Source: Delphinapterus leucas
Lineage: Eukaryota > Chordata > Mammalia > Artiodactyla > Monodontidae
Direction: 5' to 3'
NCBI RefSeq assembly: GCF_002288925.2
Contig: NW_022098000.1
Span: 18,992,246-19,056,245, forward strand
Length of the DNA stretch: 64,000 nucleotides
The translations under genes were made by a program, and so were the position numbers. Under the pieces are notes generated by a model. That model was given only the letters and a program-made list of their open reading frames with translations, did not search any database and was not told the DNA's origin. Shown piece by piece: positions 1-10,248 of this stretch; within the stretch, counting starts at the first letter, position 1, and each line of letters starts with the position of its first letter.

Positions 1-58
1 GCAACAAACACCCAACACAGCCAAAATAAATAAACAGATAAATATATTAAAAAAAAAA
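1..58 (+). mobile_element. 3' tail of a CHR-2-type SINE, cut by window edge
   Basis: The text 'acccaacacagccaaaataaataaa' style ending followed by an A-run is the same tail that closes the longer CHR SINEs at 46665-46977 and 55909-56216. Only the tail is in the window, so the head and subfamily cannot be judged. Confidence 0.6.
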
Positions 59-1268
59 GGAAGGATCTTGGTCTTTTCCTTTGGGTATCTAAAAAAAGGG
101 ATTGCTGAATTATATGGTAGTTCTACTTTTACTTTTTGAGAAACTTCCATACTGTTTTCCATAGTGGCTGCACCATTTAAATTGCCACTCCCACTAACAG
201 TGTACAAGGATTTCCTTTTCTCCATATCTGCATCACCATTTACTTATTTTTTTTATGATAGCCATCCTAATAGGGGTGAATGATATTGTACTGTTGTTCT
301 GATCTGCATTTCCCTGATAATTGGTGATATGAAGCATCTTTTCATATACCTATTGGCCATTTACACATCCACTTTGGAAAACATGTCTATTCAGGTCCTT
401 TACCCATTTTTAAATCAGGCTGTTTTTATGTTCTTGAGTTATATGAGTCTCATATATTTTGGATATTAATTCCTTACTAGGTATGTGGTTTGCAGACATT
501 TTCTCCCATTCCATAGTTGCCTTTTCATTTTGTTGATTATTCCCTTTGCTGTGCAGAAGCTTTTTAGTTTGATGTAGCCCCATTTGTTTATCTTTGCTTT
601 CATTGCCTGAGCTTTTGATGTCATAGCGAAATATTAATGTATTGCCAAGGCCAAATCAGTATTTCAAGGAGATATCTGCACTCCCATGTTCACTGCAGCA
701 TTATTCATGACACCCAAGTTATGGAAACAACGTAAGTGTCCACTGAAAGATGAACAGATAAAGAAGATGTATAATATACACACACACACGAATATTACAT
801 TATTCATTAAAAAAGGGCATCTTGCCATTATAGAGGAACCTAGAAAATATTACGGTAAGTGACATAAGCCAGACCCAGAAAGAAAAAAATGCATGACCTC
901 ACCTATATGTGGAATCTAAAAAATTCAGATCCATAGAAGCAGAAAGTAGAACAATGGTTACCAGGGGCAGGGAGGTGGGAGAAATGAGGAGATACTGATC
1001 AACAGGTACAAAGTTACAGTTATGTAGGATAAATAAGTCTAGAGATCTAATGTACAGCATGATGACTATAGTTTGTGATACTGTGTGGAAGACTGGAAAG
1101 CTGCTGAGAGAGTAGATTTCGGGTGCCCTTACCAAACACACACAAAACGTAACTATGTGAAGAGAAGATACATTAATTAGCTTGATTGTAGTAATCATTT
1201 TACTATGTACATGCATGTCAAGTCACACTGTACACCTTAAATATATACAATTTTTATCAAAAAATAAA
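59..1268 (+). mobile_element. LINE-1 3' end with inverted 5' segment
   Basis: From about 59 to 648 the minus strand reads as L1 ORF2 C-terminal sequence (for example the reverse complement of 'actatggaaaacagtatgga'). From about 650 the plus strand picks up where that segment stops in the L1 consensus (GATATCTGCACTCCCATGTT at about 670) and runs through ORF2 end and 3' UTR to an A-rich end near 1268. The pieces are contiguous in L1 order but opposite in orientation, which is the classic twin-priming product. Many stops and indels mark it as an old, non-coding copy. Confidence 0.85.
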
Positions 1269-2164
1269 ATTAAAGTAGGGAATCAACATGATAAAAAAGG
1301 CAGAGCTCTCAGGCTTTATGTCTGAGACATAAATGAGTAACATCAGTGTCAAATATGTAACGAATTTAGCATAGAAGAGTGTGTGATCATTTCTATCTTA
1401 GTCTCAAATCTGTGTGTTCCTGAGAGTGGATATGAAATGGTTACATTTTAAAATGATACATGACTATAACCAATGGGGGTGTTCCCTTAATACTGCCTCC
1501 TGGACACACTGAGGTCTTTGTAATATTGTAGGAAAAGTGGGGCTACAGATGAAAAGTAGAAGTTAAAAGAGGTTAAATAACCGTCTGCGGTTGCACTTCA
1601 AAGGTAACACTGATAGTTTTAAAGCCCTAATTTTCTTTTTAATGCCTGCTTTGTTGTCATTGTTGTTGTGTAACAATGCTTTCTGTATCAGGCTCCTCTT
1701 CTCCAGGGGTCCGCCATATCCACCTCCCCACCCTGTACCCCTGATACCATGCATTCAGGTATCATGTATCTTCCACTGGCCGGCCTCCCCCCCTTTTTTG
1801 ACCTCATCTATCATCCGTAGTTCAAGGTCTAATTAAAGTTCTACTTTGTTCATGCAACTGTAGCCACTCCAATCTGTAGTAATCATTACATTTCCTGTAC
1901 CACCAATGAACTTTTAAGCTATACGGAATGAATTAATGCATAATTACCATGTCATTAAACCATTTGATAGTTTGGTAACCCTAAATAGATGGAAAGCTCC
2001 ACCAGCAAGGCTGGGACACATATATGCTATATTAGCACACAGCAAAGAACAGAGTACATATTGGAAATACAGTACACAATACTTTCTTATTGACTCAGTG
2101 ATTCACTTATTCTTTCATTCATTCATTCACTCATTCATGTCAGTGATGATTGCAAATGCATATT
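1269..2164. other. Unassigned AT-rich sequence with a (TTCA)n tract
   Basis: No gene or clear repeat is recognised. A short ATTC/TTCA run lies at about 2101-2139, and the sequence just before it (about 1990-2100) loosely resembles the 3' end of an ancient L2/MIR-like element, but too weakly to annotate. Confidence 0.4.
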
Positions 2165-3160
2165 CTCTGTATATTAGAAGTTGCAGAGGACTTCTGATTC
2201 TGGTACTGAAGACAGAGATGGGACCAGACTTACCCTCCCACATTAAACAACTAGAAAACCAGATAAAACACGTATAAAACAACATTTTTGTCAGATATCG
2301 GACCAGAGGCAGTGTAAGACTATGCCCTTTAAGAAAACAGGACTGAGGTGAGTCCTATAATTACTCTGCTTTCTTGAGGCACTTTCCAGACTACAATGAA
2401 GCAAAGGGAAACAAAGTGAGTCAGGCAGTCTTGCTGCATTAAGAAGAGATTAGGTTTCAGAGAAGTTAAGTTGCCTAAAACTTGTGGGGCAGAATCTCTC
2501 AGGGATACAGGGAGAGAGAGCTACCCAGACATGTTAAGAGGGTTGCCTTCGAGTCTCAGACCGAGTACCGATTTATCCATGAATGCCACTGGTGAGCAGT
2601 AAGCCGAACAGATTCTCTGAGTTTCTACAGGGATGGGAACAGTTTGTGTTTGCACCAGTCAAAAGGCCTCTAGACATATGGAGCTTTGGGCACAGTCCCA
2701 AAAGTGGTATCACTTTTTAGTGGGACCCAGCCACATATACCAAAAGTTTCTCTGAACTTGTCCTAGCAAATCTTAAATGTAAGCCTTAAAGAACCAAACT
2801 GATTCAAAGGCACTTACTGTGTCCCAGAAGAAATCCCAACAGGGTTTAAAAGAACAACACAACACCCAGGACCCAACAAACTGAAATTCACAGTGCACAG
2901 CAACCAATTAAAAAAAAAGTACCAAGCATGCAAAGCAGAAAAAGATGACCTATATGTAATCTGAAGAAAAGTCAACTAATAGAAATGACACTGAAATATC
3001 AGACGATGCATTTAATAGATGACGATGTAAAAATCTGTGTTAATATGATCTATATTTTAAGAATACAGAGGAAAACTTAGGAATGAGTAGGAGAGAAATA
3101 AAAATATAAAGCCAAATGGAACTATTAGAGATAAAGTATATTATCTGAAATATGAAGTAC
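2165..3160 (+). mobile_element. Old L1 5' UTR / ORF1-proximal fragment
   Basis: The stretch around 2900-3160 follows the old mammalian L1 (L1M-type) 5' region: an A-rich block, then text such as 'ccaaatggaactattagag' followed by a 'tatctgaaatatgaa' motif that in related copies leads into ORF1. The part from 2165 to 2880 ('aaacaactagaaaaccagat', 'gtgtaagac') is consistent with the preceding 5' UTR but more diverged. No ORF survives. It abuts an L1 piece of the opposite strand at about 3163. Confidence 0.55.
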
Positions 3161-3162
3161 AC

Positions 3163-3450
3163 TGTATTTTTGTATATAGTGTGAGGTACGGGTTGAGGTT
3201 CCTTTTCTTTTTTTTTTGCATATGGATGTCTAATTGTCTCAGAACCATTTGCTCGAAAGACTATTCTTCACTGAATTGCCTTTGCACCTTTACTGAAAAT
3301 CAATTAATCATATATATGTGTGAACGTTTTATCTCTGGACCTTATTGTCCCATTGATTTATGTATCTAGTCTTTCTCCAATACCACTTTCTTGACTGACT
3401 GTAGTTTTAAGATTTGAAATCAGCTACTGTGAGTGCCCAACTTTGGATGG
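3163..3450 (-). mobile_element. Old L1 ORF2 fragment
   Basis: The sequence 'tgcatatggatgtctaattg', then 'agaaccatttgct', then 'attgatttatgtatctagtc' is the antisense of the L1 ORF2 region upstream of the C-terminal domain. The copy is strongly diverged with no open frame. It ends at about 3450 where the L1 similarity is lost. Confidence 0.75.
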
Positions 3451-4849
3451 CGATTTAATCATTAGAGCATTGCTAACTTTCAATGCACAAATGCAAAAAA
3501 AATGATGTACTGTCAGACATATATTTAGTCAGAAAATAGGTCTTGCTCAGCTTATTGACACTCAAAAATTTAAGATGAAAAGGACAAGTTAATTCTGTTA
3601 AACACATAACAAATAGTTAGCTTTGATCTGAGTAAGAATCTTTCAAATACCTATTTGATGGGTTTTTTTTAGTTGTTTTCTCTCAAGTGAGCAAAACATA
3701 TTAATTCTTTGCAGGTTTCTTTTATTTTGGACATTTATGCCTATTATTTCTCCTTCAATTTCCATTCCAATTATACATCCCAAGATGATTTCAGACCTAG
3801 GTTTTTCTATTATATTTATTATTGACTGTTTCGTTTTCAAAATTGTGCAATTTCATCTTAATTCATTTCATCAAGGTATCATTTACACATCTGCTCATTC
3901 TTACATACTGAAGGGCTGAGAAATGAGTAAGTATCTTTGGAGAAAAGAAATATGATGAAATTAAATATGTAGTAAGACAAAATGACAAAATTTCTTATAT
4001 GAATGTAAAATATAAAATGAAAACATAACTAAGGCACGTAGTTAAATTCATGCGAGAAGCATCAAATGACTACGGCTGTCACTGTAAAACACAGAAAGAA
4101 ATGTGAAGTCAATATCTTTTGTTTTATTCATTTACTGAGTTGCTCTTTGGAGCAAATACAATAAAACCAAGGTCGATTTTGAATAAAATTCATATTTGGT
4201 CAGTTGCGCTGCCTATAGCAATAACACTACACAACATTGAAAATTATTAAATTGAGCACAAAAAATGCTGTTCCCAGCTCCATGTTTTAAAATAGGGATC
4301 CCTTACAAGAGAAAAAATATATATGTATTTCCACACTGGCTTTCTGAAGAGGAATTCTCACTTAATTATTTGTCTTACAAATTAAATTTGTTAAGCAGAA
4401 AGTAGAGCCAGAGCAGAATTCTCCTGCTCAAAGTTTTTGTTTATGTTTGTTTTTTGTCATTTCACTCAGCCTCCAGTTTCTAAACCTAAACCCTAGGCCA
4501 TCAATCAACAGCACACACTCAAAGGCTAGACTCACTAGAAAAGAAAAGTAGTACGAGTGATGAGGGCAACATTTCTCTTCCTTAATATTGAGATTGTGTA
4601 ATAATAAGCTTTTCTTCTATATTGTTCCGGCAGTTAACATATTAGGCTTTTAGTTTTGGGAGACTTTTCCTATGCCATAGCTATTCAGTAGCCTTTATAA
4701 TTCTCTGGCCATTTTTCTTTTCTCTCAGTGTATCATTTTATATTTACCTCTCTATTTAACATCAAACTTCTTGGAAAATTTCTGGTTTGATTTTAGCTTT
4801 TTGTACAAATTTTATATCCCCATACAGATCTAGAATTCAATAACAAGTA
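3451..4849. other. Unassigned AT-rich sequence
   Basis: No gene or RNA is recognised and no clear repeat can be named. Short open frames here start at random and show no protein-like composition. Confidence 0.4.
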
Positions 4850-5592
4850 TTTGACAGAGCACTAGCAATGAGCAAGGGACTTTGTGGAATGTGCTGTAAC
4901 AGGCAAAATATTTGAATAGGCACCTCAAGATAAAGATATATAACTGGTCAATAAATACACACAAAAAGATGTTCAACATCAGTAGTCCTGAGGAAAATGT
5001 AAATAAAAACCATAGTGAGATTCCACTATGCACATTTTGTTATAACTAAAAAAAAAAAAAAAATACCAAATATCTAGTAGAAATGTAGAGTTACTGCGAA
5101 CAGCATACGCTGCTGTTGGGAGTGTAAAATGGCACAACCACTTTAAAATTGTTTGACAGTTACCTATTAAATTTCACATACACTTACCCTACGGCCCAAT
5201 AACTTTACTCCTATATTTTAGTCAAGAGAAATAAAATTTTGTCCACACAGGGACGTGTACCTGAAGCTTTATTCATCATAACCAAAAACTAGAAGCTGTG
5301 GTATATCCATAAAGTCAATACTGTACTACTTAGAAATAAAGGGAACAAACTACGAATATATGCGACGAGATGGGTGAATCTGAAAAGCTTGTTGAACAAA
5401 TGAAGCCAAATGCAAAATAAAATTTAGTGTATGATTCCACTTGTAAAAAATTATAATGAAAATGGAAATGAAAAAAATCTGGAAAAGAATAGATATGTCT
5501 ACGTATAACTGAATTACTTAGCTGTACACCTGAAACACTGTAGATCAACTATACTTCAATAAAATAATAAAAATATTAAAGAAATTATAGGA
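4850..5592 (+). mobile_element. Old L1 3' end
   Basis: The block matches L1 ORF2 C-terminus and 3' UTR order: 'caacatcagtagtc' (for the 'agaaatgcaaatcaaaacc' region), 'cactttaaaattgtttgac', 'gtacctgaagctttattcat', then the Cetartiodactyl-type L1 end 'tagatcaactatacttcaat' followed by an A-rich tail at 5560-5592. An A-run at about 5048-5062 interrupts the text. No intact frame. The first ~50 bp (4845-4900) may belong to another old repeat. Confidence 0.75.
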
Positions 5593-5815
5593 CAGGCCAA
5601 ACCAATCTATAATCTCAGACAGATTAGATGTTACCGGGGGTTGGTATAGGATTGGACTGACTGCAGAGGAACAGAGGAGATATTTTAGTGGAGATAAAAT
5701 TTAATTCACAAGTTGACAACAAAGGCATATATGTTTGTCCAACTTTATCAAATTCTACATTTAAAATTGATATATTTAATTTTATGAAAAGGATACTCTT
5801 AAAATTGAATTTAAA
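5593..5815 (+). mobile_element. L1M-type 3' UTR remnant
   Basis: Text such as 'cagattagatgttaccgg', 'ttggtataggattggactga' and 'caactttatcaaattctac' followed by 'atttaaaattgatatattta' resembles the 3' UTR of old L1M elements ('gattaccaggggctg' ... 'aactgtacacttaaaat'). It directly follows the tail of the younger L1 to its left, which suggests that one inserted into or beside this one. Diverged, so only moderately sure. Confidence 0.5.
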
Positions 5816-7259
5816 AGTAAAAAATAACTGTGACAGAGCTCCTAGCAAGCAACCACCATTGGAATTTACTTATGACATCTTTGCTTCAAAGTTTAGACTT
5901 AAAGATGTTACAGGCATGCTTCCAGCACCTGAACCCATAAAAAGTCACTTATGTACAGATGGTAATTGAAGGTGTTGTTTGGATACAAACAGATGGAAAG
6001 AGTATATAGGATAATGTGACAATTTCCTTACCCATTTGGTTTGGTTCTTTTCTTAAATTACCCTGAAATACAGTTTGCACTTAAGACTTTCCTACACAGA
6101 TGAATGCAGAAAAGTTGGAACATTTGTGGGATAATTTGAATTAAAAAGAGAGAGAACTTCAATAAAAAGGGAGAAAACCTCAATAGAATTAGAATAAACG
6201 AAAAGTTTGAAATCCAAATAGATTTTCAGTATTTAGAAGTTATTGGATATGGAAGTGAAAGCTTAAATTAAAAACTGGCTACGAGAATGCACAGAGGAAC
6301 CTGCCCTCCTTTCTGAAGCCTAAATTGGAAATAACAGCAGGGATTATACCACAGAATTTAAGAGTAGGACATCAATGACAAATAACATTTTTTTTCTTTC
6401 TGTTATGCACGTCATCAGAAATATTCTTGGGATTGGGTTTTTCCAAGGACCATAAAAAGAAATCTAAAATACCAGAAAACCCATGACAGCTTTCAGTTCA
6501 CAAATGAGAAAATACACTCCAAAAACAAGTATCTCATCTTGTCACACTGTTGCTTTGGACATTCCCGATTAGAGCTAAGGAAATTGAAGGCTAGCCACCA
6601 ATGAGCGTGTTCTCACGGCAAACCCACAACGTCCATGGCTCTATTTCTGCACAGCACACTATTTTGTCAAACCTAATACAAAACAGAAAGAAGACCGTGT
6701 TTTTATACAAAATGGAAACTAACCAAGGTCTCCAAATAAAGGACTGTACTTGCAACCTCCCGATCAGAGTCTCCCAGGTTGCACACATTTATTACTTTAA
6801 AGAAAAGAACATTCACGTGTGATACAATAAAAATTAAAATTTATCAGATTTTTAAAAAAATATGTTTTAACTACTTCAGAAAAAAGAAATAATCAATATG
6901 GAGAGACGAGTTACTTTTTGAAATGCAGTTTTTTGGAAGTGTTTTGATATTTCAGAGACTCCTGGGCAAAATAAGATGAATGATAAATAAAGAAGTTGAT
7001 GACATTTGCCTTCGTCATCCTTTTTCTTAACTTTTAGCATTATTTTCCAGTTTCATTTGCTCCAACTCTAGTTTCCTATGCTTTCCCGTACCCGCCTACA
7101 AACAGTGTAAAGTCTTGTTTCTCTGCCCTTGAGTCAATTCAATCGTGTTAAGTGACTGTCATTCTTTTCCTTCCAATTAGAATAAAACTAAGAAAATCTA
7201 GCCTGGGTTTAATCTTCTCTTAAATGTAGACTTCCATTCATAAACTGGAAGAGAACACC
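5816..7259. other. Unassigned sequence
   Basis: No gene, RNA gene or nameable repeat is seen. The open frames at 5688-5969 and 6591-6822 are short, show no conserved motif, and are best treated as chance. Confidence 0.4.
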
Positions 7260-7345
7260 TTCAAAGCGTTTCTCAGTTTCCTTCCTGCCTTCCTGCCTTC
7301 CTCCCTCTCTCCTTCCTTTTCTCCTCCCTTCCCTCCTTCATTTTT
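7260..7345. repeat. Polypyrimidine (CCTT)n-like tract
   Basis: Strand asymmetry is strong: CCTT, CCTG and CCCT units from about 7278 to 7340 with almost no purines. It is a simple sequence tract between unique sequence and a MIR. Confidence 0.75.
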
Positions 7346-7369
7346 ATATACAAAACAAAACTGGCACAT

Positions 7370-7495
7370 ATTCTTGCGCCACATTTCAAAGAAGGAGCCT
7401 GAGGCTCAGGAAATACTTATGATTTCCTCTCCCTGCCCAAGGTCATATAGGTTAGACTGTGAGATTATAATCAAGGCCATTCACACTCTATTTAT
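7370..7495 (-). mobile_element. MIR SINE fragment
   Basis: 'agcctgaggctcaggaaat' followed by 'cccaaggtcatataggtta' is the antisense of the MIR core (TGACCTTGGGCAAGT ... CTCAGTTTCC). Ancient mammalian SINE; diverged and without visible TSD. Confidence 0.7.
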
Positions 7496-7499
7496 TCAT

Positions 7500-7870
7500 T
7501 TATGATGTAAATACTGAATTCCAAAAGGTACCTGGAACTCTCCAAGGCAGTGGAGAAGGGCGTGGTGAATGAGAAAGACGCAGGCTTCCCCGCCAGCGGT
7601 CCAGCAAGGCAGATGGGCAATGAGCAAGCACCTGTGAAGGTGAGAAGATGTATGAAGGAAATTTACAACGTGCATTGTAAGTGAATGACAATGGGACACA
7701 ACAGACCTTTGGGATCAAGGAAGTTATCCTCTGAGAAAATGGTGTTTCAGTTGAGACCTGAAGAAAAAGTCAAAGTGACATAAAAAGTGAGTATGGAGAA
7801 TGGGGTATTAAATTTAAGGGAGCAGAAGGCAATCTGAGTGCATGGAAAACCTGGAAAGAGAAAGATGTTC
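7500..7870 (+). repeat. Unnamed dispersed repeat-like sequence
   Basis: The order 'gtttcagttgagacctgaag' and then 'gagcagaaggcaatctgag' resembles a common interspersed mammalian sequence that I cannot name with confidence. Overlapping short frames have no protein-like features. Confidence 0.3.
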
Positions 7871-7914
7871 TGTAGAAACAGAACTTACTCGGGTGAGAGG
7901 TCCCCGAGCTTTAC

Positions 7915-8240
7915 ACCTGTTTTTCCTCTCTCTGAATGCTCTGTCCCCAGATGGACTTGTGGCTCATTGCTTCTCCTCATTCAGGTCTTGCCTCAAATGC
8001 TCAAGTCTTCTTTGATTATGTAATTTACAATGAAACACTCCCGACCCTCATTATTTTCTTCTATTCTGCATTATCTTTTGACACAATGTATGCCTCTGTC
8101 TCTGCCCCTCATCTAGAATGGAAGTTCTGTGAGAGCAGGAGATCTGAACTGCCTTGTTCTCCACAGTAGTCTCTACACCGTCAAGACGAACTAGTGCCTG
8201 GTACGCAGTAAGCCAACATGTGTCAACAAGTAGAAAGAAA
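7915..8240 (+). mobile_element. L2 LINE 3' end
   Basis: L2 consensus order is visible: 'tctctgaatgctctgtcccc', 'aggtcttgcctcaaatgctc', 'catctagaatggaagttctg', and the 'agtgcctggtacgcagtaag' terminus. The copy is old and non-coding. Confidence 0.8.
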
Positions 8241-8346
8241 TGAAGACCAGCACATAGGCAGGGGCAGACCTTTCACGACGTCATATGCTATGAAAATAAT
8301 ATTCTTCTTTAACAACAATGAAAAAGATTGTACATAGATTTAAATA

Positions 8347-8582
8347 TTTTAATTATTTATTTGGTTGCATGGGTTCTTAGTTGTGGCAGGTGGGCTCCTT
8401 AGTTGCCATTCCAGGACTACTTAGTTGTGGCTCGCCAGCTCCTTAGTTGTGGCACATGGGCTCCTTACTTGTGGCATGCAAACTCTTAGTTGTGGCATGC
8501 AAACTCCTAACCAGGGATCAACTGGGCCCCCTGCATTGGGAGCATGGAGTCTTAGCCACGGTGCCACCAGGGGAGTGCCCCA
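8347..8582 (-). mobile_element. CHR-2-type SINE with TSD
   Basis: Antisense copy: A/T-rich tail, repeated 'cttagttgtggc' units, and a head ending 'ccaccaggggagtgcccc' (reverse of the GGGCTTCCCTGGTGG head, diverged). Flanked by a 20-bp direct repeat, 'attgtacatagatttaaata' at 8327-8346 and the same with one mismatch at 8583-8602, which fixes the boundaries. Confidence 0.85.
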
Positions 8583-8639
8583 ATTGTAGATAGATTTAAA
8601 TAAGGAAGTAACAATTTGTTTTTAATAAAAGAATACTTT

Positions 8640-8930
8640 GTTTCTAATGTGGAGATTGGCCCCAAAGGGGCAGAAATGTATGTCGGGGAGGGTAGCAAGG
8701 AATTCATTGTAGTGACTGAAGGCCACAGATGCTAAGAAAATGTTAAAAAGTTACAGACAGCAACCAGGGATTGGAAAAATGAAATGCAAGGTCCACACTG
8801 GAAAGGGCCTTGTGTGCCCAACTACAGAGCATGAACTTAGCTTTGCAGACAGGGTAGTGCTATTCTAGGCAACTCTACGAGGGAGAGTGATATTTCTTAA
8901 TTTGGAAAGATGATTCTGATAGCAGTATCT
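8640..8930 (+). repeat. Unnamed dispersed repeat-like sequence
   Basis: 'gggccttgtgtgcccaacta', then 'gagagtgatatttcttaat' and 'aaagatgattctgatagcag' follow the layout of a common mammalian interspersed repeat (the same layout appears weakly at 31060-31310). I cannot name the family. Confidence 0.3.
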
Positions 8931-8954
8931 AAAAAGTTGAATCAGGGCTTGATA

Positions 8955-9050
8955 TGAATGAATGTGCCAAATGGAGATAAGTGACTTGTTTAAGGTTATA
9001 CAACCAATAGATAGAAGAGTTGAAATCCTGGCTTTAAACGTAATGTTACT
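8955..9050 (-). mobile_element. MIR SINE fragment
   Basis: 'taagtgacttgtttaaggtt' followed by 'gttgaaatcctggcttt' is the antisense MIR core and B-box-proximal region. Short and diverged. Confidence 0.65.
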
Positions 9051-9104
9051 GCCACTATGTTACCTGTCTGTTATGATAATATTGTATAATAGTAATAGTG
9101 ATGA

Positions 9105-9190
9105 CATCACATCTAGTTGGATGGTAAATTACATCTGTACATAATCTCATGTATTCCTCACAGTAATCTTGTAAGGTAAGTACTATCATT
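9105..9190 (-). mobile_element. MIR SINE 3' fragment
   Basis: 'ataatctcatgtattcctca' and 'cttgtaaggtaagtactatc' match the antisense 3' part of MIR (TCATTTAATCCTCACAACAACCC ... GGTAGGTACTATTATTAT). It follows the previous MIR core in the wrong order, so it is a separate insertion. Confidence 0.65.
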
Positions 9191-10235
9191 TCATAGATGT
9201 GTGTGTGTGTACACATCCCCACCCATCCACACAAGTTGAGTGATACAGGAGGCATGGGTCCCCAGTCACCAAGGCCAGAAGACCCATGCCACTTTCAAAC
9301 GGCCTTCTCCAACTTGTCCCCATCTTTGCCTGAAGGTGGCAGTGAAGCTGGCGCTTTTGTTTCTTTTCCCTGTGATTAATGCCTTCTCATTCCCCTTGTC
9401 CAAGCAGATGATTCCTTTGGGGTTTCCCTTGATCCAACAGTCTTGAGTAAGGCACCCATTCCCTGGCAATTTGAGTCTTGGAGAATGTATGGAGCTGATT
9501 AAATACACACGGTTTAGTGATATTACTACTTTTTTACACAGAAACAGAGATCACAAGAAATAGTGTGTGAGTCACATGAAGCCATTTCATGGAGGGATAA
9601 ATGGTAGCTCAGAGAAAGAAAATAATTTAAGGCAAACGAAAACACCACCCTACCACCAAAAACAAAACAAAACAAAAACACGTTCTTTTTGAGGTCACAA
9701 CCTATAATTTTTCTATTACATCACCTTACTTTCATAATATCGTCTTACGAAATAGGTTAAAGTATAACATAATTTAGAAAGATTTTCAGTTTTATACTGG
9801 AAAGTTTCAGTTATAAGGAAAATTCACTTAAGTTAAATGCTTTATTCCCATTTGGGTTGGATTATTACAGAAAGGGAAATGCTTACACAAACTACATTTC
9901 TGTGAAATTAAATCTGTATCCACTTACGTCAAAAAAGAGAAATTCTCCAAAATAACTCAATCTCTCCATTTTCATGATAGTTCAGATGATAAGGAAACAG
10001 AGTATTAACCCTTGCTTATGTAACTTGGCTCCTACTGGGAGGCAAGATTTTGATTGTTAGGCAAATCACATTAGCCTGGAAGCTATTTCAGAAAATATTT
10101 CTCTAACAGGTGATGTAATGCTCCACTTCACACACATCTGTGTTTTATCGTGAGTGATTCTCACTTTTTATTGAGATGCTGGATGCTTCCTATGAAATTA
10201 GTTTTGGCTCCACAGAGTTATCACCATCATTATTT
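9191..10235. other. Unassigned sequence
   Basis: A short GT run at about 9198-9211 is followed by about 300 bp of less AT-rich sequence (9230-9500) with overlapping short frames on both strands. No splice-site-bounded exon or known protein motif is recognised there. 9640-9690 is A/C-rich simple sequence. Confidence 0.4.
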
Positions 10236-10248
10236 AAGAAACATTGGC
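10236..10248 (+). repeat. Left target-site duplication of the L1 at 10249
   Basis: 'aagaaacattggc' here is repeated as 'aagaaacactggc' at 12554-12566, one mismatch in 13 bp, bracketing the L1. Confidence 0.75.

Noticed and set aside
2101..2139. (TTCA)n tract as the end of an L2 or other LINE
   Set aside because: The upstream sequence is too diverged to tell; kept only as simple sequence.
5688..5969. 93-codon frame as a small gene
   Set aside because: Its first half is L1M-type 3' UTR and no conserved motif is present.
9230..9500. Overlapping frames in a less AT-rich patch, considered as an exon
   Set aside because: Open on both strands with different frames, no consistent splice sites and no protein motif.
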